64,000 nt of DNA from assembly GCF_965205175.1 (NCBI RefSeq), contig NZ_OZ242038.1, positions 1,178,001 through 1,242,000 of the forward strand, in the 5' to 3' direction. The position numbers were made by a program, and so were the translations under genes. Shown piece after piece: positions 51,399 through 60,256 of the stretch. This DNA comes from Poriferisodalis sp965205175. GTDB lineage: Bacteria; Actinomycetota; Acidimicrobiia; Acidimicrobiales; Poriferisodalaceae. The first letter of the stretch is position 1. Every line of letters starts with the position of its first letter. The notes under the pieces were generated by a model. That model ran no database searches. It worked only from the letters and a program-made list of their open reading frames with translations, and had not been told where the DNA came from.

Positions 51399-53024
51399 CT
51401 ACATGCGGAAGACGCCGAACCCGTCGGCGCCCTTGACGACATTGTTGTGGCACACCGACAGCGACATCGCGATCACGTCTCGGGTATCGCGCGGGTCGAT
51501 GACGCCGTCGTCGGTCACTCGCCCGCTGGCGTAGGCGGCCAACGACTTCAGCTCGTGATAGTGCTCCACCTGCTCGGTGATCCTGCGGTCGGCCTCCGCG
51601 TCGAACTCGACGCCGCGGCGCATGGCCTGGCCCCGCCGGACGATCGACATGACGCCGGCAATCTGCTTCGGCCCCATGATGGCGATTTTCGCGGTGGGCC
51701 ACAGGTAGGTGAATCTGGTGTTGAACGCTCGTCCGGACATGCCGTAGTTCCCCGCCCCGTAGCTGTTGCCCAGGATGACCGTGATGTGAGGCACCATCGA
51801 GTTCGACACGGCGTTGATCATCTTCGAGCCGTTCTTGACGATCCCGCCCTGCTCGAAGTCCTTGCCCACCATGTAGCCCGTGATGTTCTGCAGGAACACC
51901 AGCGGGACGTCTTGCTGGTTGCAGAGCTGGATGAACTGGGCGGCCTTCTCCGAGCTGTCGCTGAACAACGGGCCGTTGTTGCCCAGGATGCCCACCGGGA
52001 AGCCGTGGATCGATGCCCAGCCGCACACCAGCGTCGTGCCGTAGCGGGCCTTGAACTCCTCGAAGCGGGAGCCGTCGGTGATGCGGGCGACGACCTCGCG
52101 GCAGTCGATCAGCGCTTGGAGGTCTCGCGGCATCAGCCCCAGCAGTTCCTGCGCATCGTGTATCGGGGGATCAGCCGGCATGGTCGGCCCGGGGCCCAGC
52201 TTGCGCCAATTCAGGTGCGCCACGACTTCCCGGCAGATGCGCAGCGCATCGGCTTCGTCCTCGGCCAGATAGTCGGCGAGGCCCGAGGTCTCCGCATGCA
52301 TCTGTGCCCCGCCCAGCGTCTCGTCGTCGGAGTCCTCGCCGGTTGCCATCTTCACCAGCGGCGGCCCGCCCAGGAAGACCTTGGACTGCTTGCGGATGAA
52401 GATGTTGTAGTCGCTCATGCCGGGCTGGTAGGCGCCCCCTGCAGTGGAGCTGCCGAACACCACGGCGACCGACGGGATCCTCAGCTTCGACAGCTCGGTG
52501 ACGTCGTAGAACAGCCGTCCGGACTCGGCGAAGTGGCTCTCCTGCTCGCGCATCTGTCGCTCGGGGTCGTCGTCGCCGCGCAGATCGCCGCCGGCCGATT
52601 CCACGAACTGGATGTAGGGGAGCCGGTTTTCTCGGCAGATCTCGATGGCGCGCATGATCTTGCGTCCGGCGAACACGGTGATGGCGCCGCCGAGCACGCT
52701 CGGGTCGTTGCCCTCGATCATGCACTCGACGCCGTTCACGACGCCGATGCCCATCACCAGCCCGCCGCCGACGGCGTAGTTCGAGCAGTAGCCGGCCAGA
52801 GCGCTGATCTCGAAGAACGGCGAGTCACGGTCCAGCACCATCGCGATGCGTTCGCGCACCGGCATCTTGCCGCGGTTGCGCATGCGCGCCATGGCCTGCG
52901 GGCCTCCGCCAGCCGCGGCCTGCTGGTGCAGCTCGTCCAGCTCGGCGAGCTGCGCTGTCATGTCTTCGCAGTTCTTCGCGAACCACGCAGCGGAGGTGTC
53001 GATGTGAGTTCGCAGTACCGGCAT
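51399..53024 (-). CDS. Acyl-CoA carboxylase carboxyltransferase (beta) subunit
   Basis: Carboxyltransferase of 541 residues. It has the two crotonase-like halves: MRNRGKMPVRERIAMVLD and FFEISALAGY in the N-terminal part, GVVNGVECMIEGNDPSVLGG, then in the C-terminal part LVFLQNITGYMVGKDFEQGGI and NSYGAGNYGMSGRAF, the acyl-CoA pocket region. This matches methylcrotonyl/propionyl-type subunits. The ATG at 53024 has a GGGAG ribosome site at a 4-base gap. First gene of the carboxylase operon; it is divergent from the esterase gene at 53215. Confidence 0.92.
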   Translation of the reverse strand: MPVLRTHIDTSAAWFAKNCEDMTAQLAELDELHQQAAAGGGPQAMARMRNRGKMPVRERIAMVLDRDSPFFEISALAGYCSNYAVGGGLVMGIGVVNGVECMIEGNDPSVLGGAITVFAGRKIMRAIEICRENRLPYIQFVESAGGDLRGDDDPERQMREQESHFAESGRLFYDVTELSKLRIPSVAVVFGSSTAGGAYQPGMSDYNIFIRKQSKVFLGGPPLVKMATGEDSDDETLGGAQMHAETSGLADYLAEDEADALRICREVVAHLNWRKLGPGPTMPADPPIHDAQELLGLMPRDLQALIDCREVVARITDGSRFEEFKARYGTTLVCGWASIHGFPVGILGNNGPLFSDSSEKAAQFIQLCNQQDVPLVFLQNITGYMVGKDFEQGGIVKNGSKMINAVSNSMVPHITVILGNSYGAGNYGMSGRAFNTRFTYLWPTAKIAIMGPKQIAGVMSIVRRGQAMRRGVEFDAEADRRITEQVEHYHELKSLAAYASGRVTDDGVIDPRDTRDVIAMSLSVCHNNVVKGADGFGVFRM

Positions 53025-53201
53025 GTGACTCCCGCGAGGTGGCCATGCGCCCGCCTGCGCGCCGGCGAACCGACGGGCGCAAGCGAGAGCGGGCGAATTC
53101 TGCATGAATCGCCACGCGAATGCCTACCTGTTCGCGACCGCGGCTGCCGTTCCGCGTCACGCGCCAATGACCTCATGGCTGACCTCAGGCCAATGTGCAT
53201 C

Positions 53202-53207
53202 TAGCCT
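53202..53207 (+). promoter_or_regulatory. -10 box of a leaderless promoter (esterase)
   Basis: TAGCCT, then 7 bases (CCGTGCC) and GTG 53215. Confidence 0.6.
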
Positions 53208-53214
53208 CCGTGCC

Positions 53215-53997
53215 GTGGCTGACTCGGGTGCTTGGCCGGTTGACACGCACATTCTTCGACGTCGCGACGCCGGCCGGAGCTACCAGCTGTGGGTGGCAAC
53301 GCCGATGGGCTACCGCGCCGATGCCGCGCGGCCGTACCCGCTGGTGGTGTGCTGCGATGCGCCGTGGACCTTCGGCACCGCAGTGGACACCACTCGGTTG
53401 CTGTCGATGTCGCGCGAGACGCCCCGCTGCGTGGTAGCCGGCATCGCGCACGACACCGCCGACATGCGCGAGATGCTCGACCTGCGCGCCGTCGACTTCA
53501 CCGTGACACCTGCAGTGCCGCCGCCGATGACCGGCGTCCGGCTGCCGGCCTCGCAGACCGGCCAGGCCGAGTCGTTCCGGCAGTGGCTGGCCGAAGACGT
53601 CTTGCCGCTGCTGCGCGGCCGCTACCACGTCGGCGAGGCGACCTACGTGGGCCACTCGTTCACGGCGCTGTTCGGGTTGCATGTGCTGTTCAACGCGCCG
53701 GACATGTTCGCTCGCTACCTGCTGGCCAGTCCCTCGGTGTGGTGGGACTACGAGGTCATGTTCCGGCTCGAAGCCGAGCACGCTGCCGCCGGCGGCGACC
53801 CGGATGTCAAGGTCTTCATGTCGATGGGCGAGCACGAGACCGGCGAGTACTCGCCCCAGGCCAAGTTCCACGACCAGTTCTCCGCCCGCGGCTACCGCAA
53901 CATCGACCTGACGTGGCGCGTGTTCCCCGGCGAGAATCACAACACCGTGGTCGCCCCGGCCGTCAGCGCAGGCCTGCGAGCGCTCTTCGCCGACTGA
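53215..53997 (+). CDS. Putative esterase (PF00756/IroE-like alpha/beta hydrolase)
   Basis: Alpha/beta hydrolase of 260 residues resembling siderophore-esterase-like proteins. The nucleophile elbow is GHSFTA in YVGHSFTALFGLHVLF, where the last Gly of GxSxG is Thr. The YLLASPSVWWDY segment that follows is highly typical, and the catalytic His is probably in FPGENHNTVV. There is no signal peptide. Start GTG 53215 is fixed by the leaderless -10 box; the frame upstream to 53104 is not needed. Confidence 0.82.
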   Translation: MADSGAWPVDTHILRRRDAGRSYQLWVATPMGYRADAARPYPLVVCCDAPWTFGTAVDTTRLLSMSRETPRCVVAGIAHDTADMREMLDLRAVDFTVTPAVPPPMTGVRLPASQTGQAESFRQWLAEDVLPLLRGRYHVGEATYVGHSFTALFGLHVLFNAPDMFARYLLASPSVWWDYEVMFRLEAEHAAAGGDPDVKVFMSMGEHETGEYSPQAKFHDQFSARGYRNIDLTWRVFPGENHNTVVAPAVSAGLRALFAD

Positions 53998-54235
53998 ACT
54001 AGACCGAGCCAGGCTGAACCAGGCTGAACCGCTGCTGGAACCCGGCACGGCCCGCCTGCTTCGTCGGCTTGTCTGTTGCATCGGCTCAGCTGTGAGCCTG
54101 CTTGAGTACGGCAACGGTGCATGGCCGCGGCCGCTTGCCGGATCGCTGCGCATCGGCTCGCAGCAGGCGACAGAATGGGGCCTTGGGGACAGTCCGCCGG
54201 AGGGTACACGGGCGGGGAGCAAGGGGAGGCTTGAC

Positions 54236-55387
54236 ATGGCTACGACGTACACGCACAAGAGCGCAGGGCCGCTGGCGAAAAACGGCACGGTGCCGGTCTA
54301 CGACGCGGATGCGCACATCGCGGAACCGCCCTCGGTGTGGCAGGAGTACGCCGACCCGAAGTACCGGGACCTCATCATGCAGTGCCGAGTGCTGGGCGAC
54401 GGCAGCGACGCGGCGTTCGCGGAAGGCAAGAAGCTGCGCAACGGCATTGCGCCGGCCTGCATCCCGCACGCGTACGGCAGCGACGTCACCTGGGACGACA
54501 TCGTGCCCGGCAGCTACGACCCGGCGGCTCGCCTGGCGGTGATGGACGACGAAGGGCTCGACGCAGCACTGATGTTCCCGTCGCTGATGCTGATCTCCGG
54601 CGACATCAAGGCACCTGATGTCGCCGTGGAGAACGCCCGCGCGTACAACCGCTGGATGGCCGACTTCTGCTCGGCTGACCCGAATCGGCTGTTCGGCATG
54701 GGGGTGTGCCCGCTGCAGTCGGTCGACGGCGCGGTGGAGGTCATCGGTGAGGTGGCCAACGCAGGGCTGACCGGCATCACGTTCCGCCCCGAGCGCTACG
54801 GCGGGCTCGAGTTGTTCTCGGCCGAGATGGACCGGGTCTGGTCGGCGGCGGAGCATCACGATCTGACGGTCGGCATTCACGGCAGCTTCGGCTCGGGAAT
54901 GCCGAGCTTTGCCAAGACCCGCTATGAGAACCAGTTCTACGTACACATGGTGTGCCATCCCTTTGAGCAGATGGCCGCAGTGATGGAGATGGTGGCCTCC
55001 GGCGTCCTCGACGATCACCCGATGCTGCGGGTGGGCTTCTTCGAGTCCGGCTTGGGCTGGCTGCCGTACTGGCTGGACCGGCTCGACGAGCACAAGGAGG
55101 CCATGGGCCACCTCGTGCCGCGGCTCAAGCGCGACCCCACCGAGATCTTCTCCGAGCAGTGCTTCGTGACCATGGAGGCCGGCGAGGGTGACGCCTTCGA
55201 GCAGGTGGCTGCCATGGGCTTGGCCCACACCGTCGTGTGGGGCTCGGATTACCCGCACTACGACTGCACGTTCCCCGGCGCGCTCGCGGAGCTGAACGAG
55301 ACCTTCGAGGGCTTCGACGACGAGGTGAGCGCCCTGCGAGACGAGGTGGTCTACACCAACGCCCGCCGCTTCATGGGCCTCACCTGA
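54236..55387 (+). CDS. Amidohydrolase-2 family metal-dependent hydrolase
   Basis: TIM-barrel hydrolase of 383 residues with an intact metal site: DADAHIAEPPSVW (D-x-H), a His in VGIHGSFGSG, VCHPFEQM-like MVCHPFEQM and the Asp in GSDYPHYD. Family members include decarboxylases such as the 2-amino-3-carboxymuconate semialdehyde type and simple hydrolases; the substrate is not evident. ATG 54236 has a good ribosome site (GGGGAGG, about 6-base gap). Contrast with the degenerate relative at 46857. Confidence 0.87.
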   Translation: MATTYTHKSAGPLAKNGTVPVYDADAHIAEPPSVWQEYADPKYRDLIMQCRVLGDGSDAAFAEGKKLRNGIAPACIPHAYGSDVTWDDIVPGSYDPAARLAVMDDEGLDAALMFPSLMLISGDIKAPDVAVENARAYNRWMADFCSADPNRLFGMGVCPLQSVDGAVEVIGEVANAGLTGITFRPERYGGLELFSAEMDRVWSAAEHHDLTVGIHGSFGSGMPSFAKTRYENQFYVHMVCHPFEQMAAVMEMVASGVLDDHPMLRVGFFESGLGWLPYWLDRLDEHKEAMGHLVPRLKRDPTEIFSEQCFVTMEAGEGDAFEQVAAMGLAHTVVWGSDYPHYDCTFPGALAELNETFEGFDDEVSALRDEVVYTNARRFMGLT

Positions 55388-55454
55388 GCAGCGTCGGCTT
55401 GGCAGCGCCGGCTCGATGGCGCGGACTGGGCAGGGTCGGCTAGACAGTGGCGCT

Positions 55455-56131
55455 ATGGGACAGACGATTTCGCTGACAGCCGCTGACGGAACCTCCATCA
55501 GCGCGTACCGGGCCACGCCCAGCGGGCCGGCACAGGGCGGCGTGGTGGTCGTGCAGGAGATCTTCGGCGTCAACGACCACATCCGCAGCGTCGCCGACGG
55601 CTACGCGGCCGAGGGTACGTGGCCGTGGCGCCGGCGCTGTTCGACCGCGTGCGGCAAGGCGTGGAGCTGGACTACGACGCCGAAGGGATCGACGTGGGCC
55701 GCAAGATCGCCTTCGAGGACCTCACCGTGGATCAGGTCATGGACGACATCTCCGCGGCGGCGGACTGGGCCGCGGAGGGCGGGAACGTCGGCATCGTCGG
55801 CTACTGCTGGGGCGGCTCGATGTGCTACGTGGCCTCGGCCCGCCTCGCAGACAGGATCGCTGCGGCATCGGGCTACTACGGCGGGCAGATCATGCCGCAT
55901 CTCGACGAGCGGCCCCAAGCGCCGCTGATGCTGCACTTCGGGACCGAGGACCGCGGCATCCCGATCGAGAACGTGCAGGCGATCGCCGACCGCTGGGACC
56001 ACATCACCGTGCATGTCTACGAGGGCGCAGACCACGGCTTCAACTGTGACGCACGTGCCAGCTATCACCCCGATGCTGCTGCACTGGCCAGGCAGCGCAC
56101 CCTCGACCACTTCGACGCGCATTTGGGCTGA
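55455..56131 (+). pseudogene. Dienelactone hydrolase gene interrupted by a one-base frameshift
   Basis: The gene starts MGQTISLTAADGTSISAYRA in one frame and continues VAVAPALFDRVRQGVELDY in another. At 55611-55620 the DNA reads GAGGGTACGT, while the family sequence GYVAVAPALFDR needs one extra base between GGG and TAC. With it, a full-length product of about 225 residues results, with the nucleophile in GYCWGGSM and His in DHGFNC intact. Both parts carry coding signal, so the event is recent or is a sequencing error. Dienelactone hydrolases open lactone rings in aromatic degradation. Confidence 0.82.
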
Positions 56132-56448
56132 GCATCTGGAACAGAGCCGCCGGGCCACCTGCACTTCCTGCCTTGGCCGAGCACCCGAACTGAACCCCTG
56201 AGCTGAGCAGCCGATTCGGCCGAGGGCTGCATCTCGCAACTGTACGAGCGTTTCGGTGACTCGGCGGGGCGCTGCCGCTTCGGCCGCGGGCGACGTCCGG
56301 CGACAACAGCCGCCTACGCCAGGGCGCGAACACTCCAGCGGACTTACCTGCAAGCATGGTGTCGATGCTCAGGCGATGGTGCATGGGGGAATGGGGAAGT
56401 CGGGACGACGGAATCTCGCTGACCGGCAGCGTGCTGCGTGGCAGGAAC
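56132..56448. other. Gap before the M1 peptidase lipoprotein gene
   Basis: About 320 bases; the last 93 may be coding if translation begins at ATG 56356. No other gene or clear promoter motif was found. Confidence 0.4.
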
Positions 56449-58059
56449 ATGCGCAGGGGCATCAGGCTTGCTGCGCTCGTGTGCGGTGCTGCGCTGTGGC
56501 TCGCGGCGTGTACTGGCGCTGCCGATGACCGCGCCGAGACGTCACTGCCGCCCGCAGACCCAACGACAACGACGGCGCTGACGCCCTCCACCCTGACGAC
56601 TGCTACGACTACGGTCACGATGCCGTCCACCGCGCCCGCTGCGACGACACCTGACGCTGCCGCACCTGACGGGCAAGCATCGACTCCGCCGCCGTTCGTG
56701 ACCGTCCCGGCGGACCAGACGCCTCCTCCGCCCGGCGCCGGCGCGGGCGACAGCTTGTACCCGTGGCTGGGCAACAGCGGCTACGACGTCACCCACTACG
56801 ACCTGCTGCTCGACGTTGACCCGGCCGCCAACACGCTGAGCGGCGTGACCACGGTGCATGCGGTGTCAGCCGCAGCGCTCGAGACGATCTACCTGGACTT
56901 CTCCGGCCTCCAAGTGGATGCGGTGACGGTGGACGGCGTCGCAGCCGAGCATCTGCGCGAGCGCGCCGAACTGGTCGTGAAGCCGTCGACGCCAGTGCCC
57001 GCAGGTGCCAGCTTCACCGTTGAGGTTGCGTACTCGGGAGAGCCGCAGCACATCGACGATCCCGGAGTGCCGTACCACGAGATCGGCTGGTTCAACTGGG
57101 AGGACGTGATCTTCACCTCCAGTGAGCCGTCTGGTGCTATGTCGTGGTTCCCGTCCAACAACCACCCGACCGACAAGGCCACGTTCACCATCGCCGTCAC
57201 CGTGCCGGCGCACCTCACGGCGGCATCCACCGGCCTGCTCGTGGAGGAGTCTGCCGCCGACGGCAGGCGCACGTTCACCTGGCAGATGGACGACCCGATG
57301 GCAACCTATCTGGCTGCGGTGTACATCGGCGAATTCGAGCGTCACGTGCAAGCATCCGGCAACAGCGTGCTGATCCGCGACTACCTCCCGAGTTCGCTGA
57401 CGGACACGGACCGCCAAGCCGCCCTAGATGCTCTTTCGGTTACCCCCGACGCCATTGCGTTCTTCGAGCGCCTGATCGGCCCGTATCCGTTCGATGCGTA
57501 CGGCACCTTGGTACTCCCGTTCAGCATCGGTTTCGCCATGGAGAACCAGACGCTCTCGCTGCACGGCGACCAGATGCTGACGCCGTTGGTCATCGCCCAC
57601 GAGTTGGCGCACCAGTGGTTCGGCAACTCGGTATCACCGGGCGACTGGGGCGACATCTGGCTCAACGAGGGATTCGCGCACTATTTGGCGCTCCTCTACG
57701 TGTCAGAACACGGCGGCGAGGACCTTGATGCGCTGATGATCGATGAATGGCGGCAAGCGCGCGATCTTCGTGCCGCACCCCCGGGACGGATCGCGGTAGA
57801 ACAGTTGTTCGACATCGCGTCGGTGTACCAGCGATCCCCGCTGAGCCTGCATGCGCTGCACCGCCACCTCGGCGATGACACCTTCTTCGAGATTCTGCGA
57901 AGCCACTATCGACGGTCTGGCGGAGGCCATGCGACGACGCCGGAGTTCATGGCGCTCGTAGCGCAGCTCGGCGGCGCCGAGGCAGCGGCTCTGCTCGCCT
58001 CGTGGCTGTACGCCGAACAGATGCCGAGCCTGCCCGCATGGACGCATCAGCGGCCGTAA
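56449..58059 (+). CDS. M1-family aminopeptidase lipoprotein (extracytoplasmic)
   Basis: Predicted lipoprotein of 536 residues. MRRGIRLAALVCGAALWLAAC is a textbook lipoprotein signal when started at 56449; ATG 56356 would add 31 residues. A Thr/Pro-rich spacer (about residues 30-95) leads to an M1 peptidase domain: GFAMENQT (equivalent of GAMEN), zinc site HELAHQWFGN and the third ligand in WLNEGFAHYL. It lacks the ERAP1-like C-terminal domain, so it is the short M1 type. It probably trims peptides outside the membrane. The PlsC-like gene starts 17 bases after it. Confidence 0.87.
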   Translation: MRRGIRLAALVCGAALWLAACTGAADDRAETSLPPADPTTTTALTPSTLTTATTTVTMPSTAPAATTPDAAAPDGQASTPPPFVTVPADQTPPPPGAGAGDSLYPWLGNSGYDVTHYDLLLDVDPAANTLSGVTTVHAVSAAALETIYLDFSGLQVDAVTVDGVAAEHLRERAELVVKPSTPVPAGASFTVEVAYSGEPQHIDDPGVPYHEIGWFNWEDVIFTSSEPSGAMSWFPSNNHPTDKATFTIAVTVPAHLTAASTGLLVEESAADGRRTFTWQMDDPMATYLAAVYIGEFERHVQASGNSVLIRDYLPSSLTDTDRQAALDALSVTPDAIAFFERLIGPYPFDAYGTLVLPFSIGFAMENQTLSLHGDQMLTPLVIAHELAHQWFGNSVSPGDWGDIWLNEGFAHYLALLYVSEHGGEDLDALMIDEWRQARDLRAAPPGRIAVEQLFDIASVYQRSPLSLHALHRHLGDDTFFEILRSHYRRSGGGHATTPEFMALVAQLGGAEAAALLASWLYAEQMPSLPAWTHQRP

Positions 58060-58076
58060 GGGGCCACAATCTGGAT

Positions 58077-58901
58077 GTGAACAGATGGCGCCAGAGCCGG
58101 TCCAGCCAGAGCAGACCTCGTCAGAGCACATCTGGGCGGGACAGACCGAGTTCGCGCCTGTGCGGCGCGGTCACCTCGAAGCTGCGCGGCGCCGCGGGGC
58201 AGTTGGGCTCAGACGGGGTGGCAGGAGTGCTGACGTGGCGAGCGGCGCGGGGCCTCGTGCGCAGCCTGCTGTTTCGCGTCTACCGGCTGCGCGCTGCTGG
58301 TCAGGAGCAGTTGCGCGAAGCGGGCCCGCTGATCTACGCACCGGTCCATCGCAGCCACCTCGACGGACCGCTGCTCGGCAGCCTCACCCATCACCGAGTC
58401 CGCTATCTCGGCAAACAGGAGCTGTTCAGCCCTAGGCCGCTCGGCTGGTTCATGCGTTCGATGGGTGCCTTTGCGGTGCGGCGCGGCGCGGCGGACCTCG
58501 ATGCCATGCGGGCCGCACTCGAGCTGCTCCGCAACGGTGAGGTACTGCTGGTCTTCCCCGAAGGCGCCAGACAGCCGCGCGACGACATCGCCCCCATCTT
58601 CGACGGCACCGCATGGCTGGCCGCGAAGTCGGGGGCGTCGGTGCTGCCGGTCGGCATTGCGGGCACACGCGAGTCGATGCCCAGCGGTGCGCGATTCCCG
58701 CGTCGGACGCAGGTCGCGATCGTGGTGGGCGAGCCGCTCGCTCCGCCTGCGGGTCCCGACGGCGGTCGTGCGAGGCGACCGGACATGACGGCGTGGACGG
58801 CGACCCTTGCCGATGCGCTTGCGGACTGCCAGCAGCGCGCACGAGCGCTGGCCGATGAGCCCGGCCGTGCCCGCACTCCCATGCGCGACCTGGTGCCATG
58901 A
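58077..58901 (+). CDS. 1-acyl-sn-glycerol-3-phosphate acyltransferase-like (PlsC family)
   Basis: Acyltransferase of 274 residues. The catalytic HxxxxD motif is in VHRSHLDGP, and the second conserved block is VFPEGAR; YLGKQELFSPRPLGWFMRSMGAF is the usual segment between them. An N-terminal Arg/Ser-rich stretch of about 35 residues from GTG 58077 may be an over-extended start. It transfers fatty acyl groups from acyl-CoA or acyl-ACP to a lysophospholipid at the inner face of the membrane. Its stop overlaps the ATG of the next CaiB gene (ATGA). Confidence 0.87.
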   Translation: MNRWRQSRSSQSRPRQSTSGRDRPSSRLCGAVTSKLRGAAGQLGSDGVAGVLTWRAARGLVRSLLFRVYRLRAAGQEQLREAGPLIYAPVHRSHLDGPLLGSLTHHRVRYLGKQELFSPRPLGWFMRSMGAFAVRRGAADLDAMRAALELLRNGEVLLVFPEGARQPRDDIAPIFDGTAWLAAKSGASVLPVGIAGTRESMPSGARFPRRTQVAIVVGEPLAPPAGPDGGRARRPDMTAWTATLADALADCQQRARALADEPGRARTPMRDLVP

Positions 58902-60256
58902 ACGCGACATCGCCGGCTTCGAGTGCAGCATCAGCATTGTCGGCTTCGCCCACCTCGCCCGCTGCGCCGACGTCGCCCGCTGCGCCGGTAGCGCCTACCT
59001 CGCCGCTGTGGCCCCGTGTTGAGCCCGGCGCGCTCGGAGGCATCCGCATCTGCGACTTCACCGGTCAGCTGGCGGGCGCCGGCGCCACGAAGATCTTGGC
59101 GGCCCTGGGCGCGGAGGTGATCCGCATCGAAGACCCCGTACGCGAGGGCCGCTGGGACATCCTGCGAGGCACGCAGCCATTCGTCGGCGAGCACCGCGGG
59201 ATCGAGGCCGGAGGCTCGTTCAACAGCCACAACGCTGGCAAGCTCGGCATCACGCTCAATCTGCGCAGCGAGCGCGCCAAGGAGCTGCTGCGCGAGCTGA
59301 TCGCGGTCAGCGACGCGGTCACCGAGAACTTCGCGGCCGGCGTCATGGAGCGCCTCGGCTTCGGCTACGCCGAGCTTCGGCGGATCAAGCCTGACATCGT
59401 CTACGTGTCGAACTGCGGTTTCGGCGCCACCGGCCCCTACGCCGGTTTCCGCTCCTGGGGCCCGATAGCCCAGGCCGTTTCGGGTCTCACGTTCCAGTCG
59501 GGGCTGCCCGACCTGCCGCCGGCGGGATGGGGCTACTCGTTCATGGACCACACCGGCGCGTACTACATGGCGATAGCGCTGCTGATGGCGCTGTACCACC
59601 GCAAGCGGACCGGCGAGGGCCAGTGGGTGGACTTGGCATGCATCGAGGCAGCGGGCACGCTGCACGGCGCGGCGTCGCTGGACTTCACGGTGAACGGCCG
59701 CCGGGCCCGCCGCAGCGGGATGCCCAACAGCAATCGCTCCCAATCGCCGGCGATGGCGCCGCATGGCATCTTCGCGTGCGACGGCGACGACGAGTGGGTG
59801 GCCATCGCGGTGCGTGACGATGAGGATTGGCAGCGCTTCGCGGCTGCCGTCGGCGAGCTGTGGACCGGCGACGACCGCTGGCAGCGTCTGGCCGGTCGCC
59901 TGGCGCACGAGGACGAGCTGGAGCGACTGGTCGGCAGCTGGACAGCTCAGCAGAACAAGCACGCCGTGCGCGCCAAGCTGGTCGAGGCTGGAGTGCCCGC
60001 CGCGCCGGTGCTGCGTCCGAGCGAGCGCATCGACGGCGACCCTCGCACCGCCGAACGCGGCCTGTGGGTGACCGTGCCGCACAGTGCGGTGGGCGACACG
60101 CGCGTCGAAGGGCTGCCGGCGCGGCTGAGCCAGACCGACTGGGCCATCGCCCGCGGCGCACCGTGCCTGGGCGAGGACAACCAGTACGTGTTCGGCGACG
60201 TGCTGGGCCGCAACACAGACGAGATCGCGGAGCTGAAAGCCACGGGGGTGATCTGA
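58898..60256 (+). CDS. CaiB/BaiF family CoA transferase, single unit with catalytic Asp
   Basis: Type III CoA transferase of 452 residues. After a Ser/Ala/Pro-rich leader of about 45 residues it opens LGGIRICDFTGQLAGAGATK. The catalytic Asp is present in YSFMDHTGAYY, 21 residues before TGEGQ, and the chain ends with a conserved LGEDNQYVFGDVLG. The ATG overlaps the PlsC stop (ATGA) and its own stop overlaps the next CaiB ATG (TGATG), so the two are made together. It corresponds to the C-terminal, Asp-bearing half of the fused proteins at 23887, 30055 and 34813. Confidence 0.9.
   Translation: MNATSPASSAASALSASPTSPAAPTSPAAPVAPTSPLWPRVEPGALGGIRICDFTGQLAGAGATKILAALGAEVIRIEDPVREGRWDILRGTQPFVGEHRGIEAGGSFNSHNAGKLGITLNLRSERAKELLRELIAVSDAVTENFAAGVMERLGFGYAELRRIKPDIVYVSNCGFGATGPYAGFRSWGPIAQAVSGLTFQSGLPDLPPAGWGYSFMDHTGAYYMAIALLMALYHRKRTGEGQWVDLACIEAAGTLHGAASLDFTVNGRRARRSGMPNSNRSQSPAMAPHGIFACDGDDEWVAIAVRDDEDWQRFAAAVGELWTGDDRWQRLAGRLAHEDELERLVGSWTAQQNKHAVRAKLVEAGVPAAPVLRPSERIDGDPRTAERGLWVTVPHSAVGDTRVEGLPARLSQTDWAIARGAPCLGEDNQYVFGDVLGRNTDEIAELKATGVI

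Noticed and set aside
51399..53024. Long plus-strand frame opposite the carboxyltransferase gene (51294-53204)
   Set aside because: Shadow translation; the minus strand carries clear carboxyltransferase motifs.
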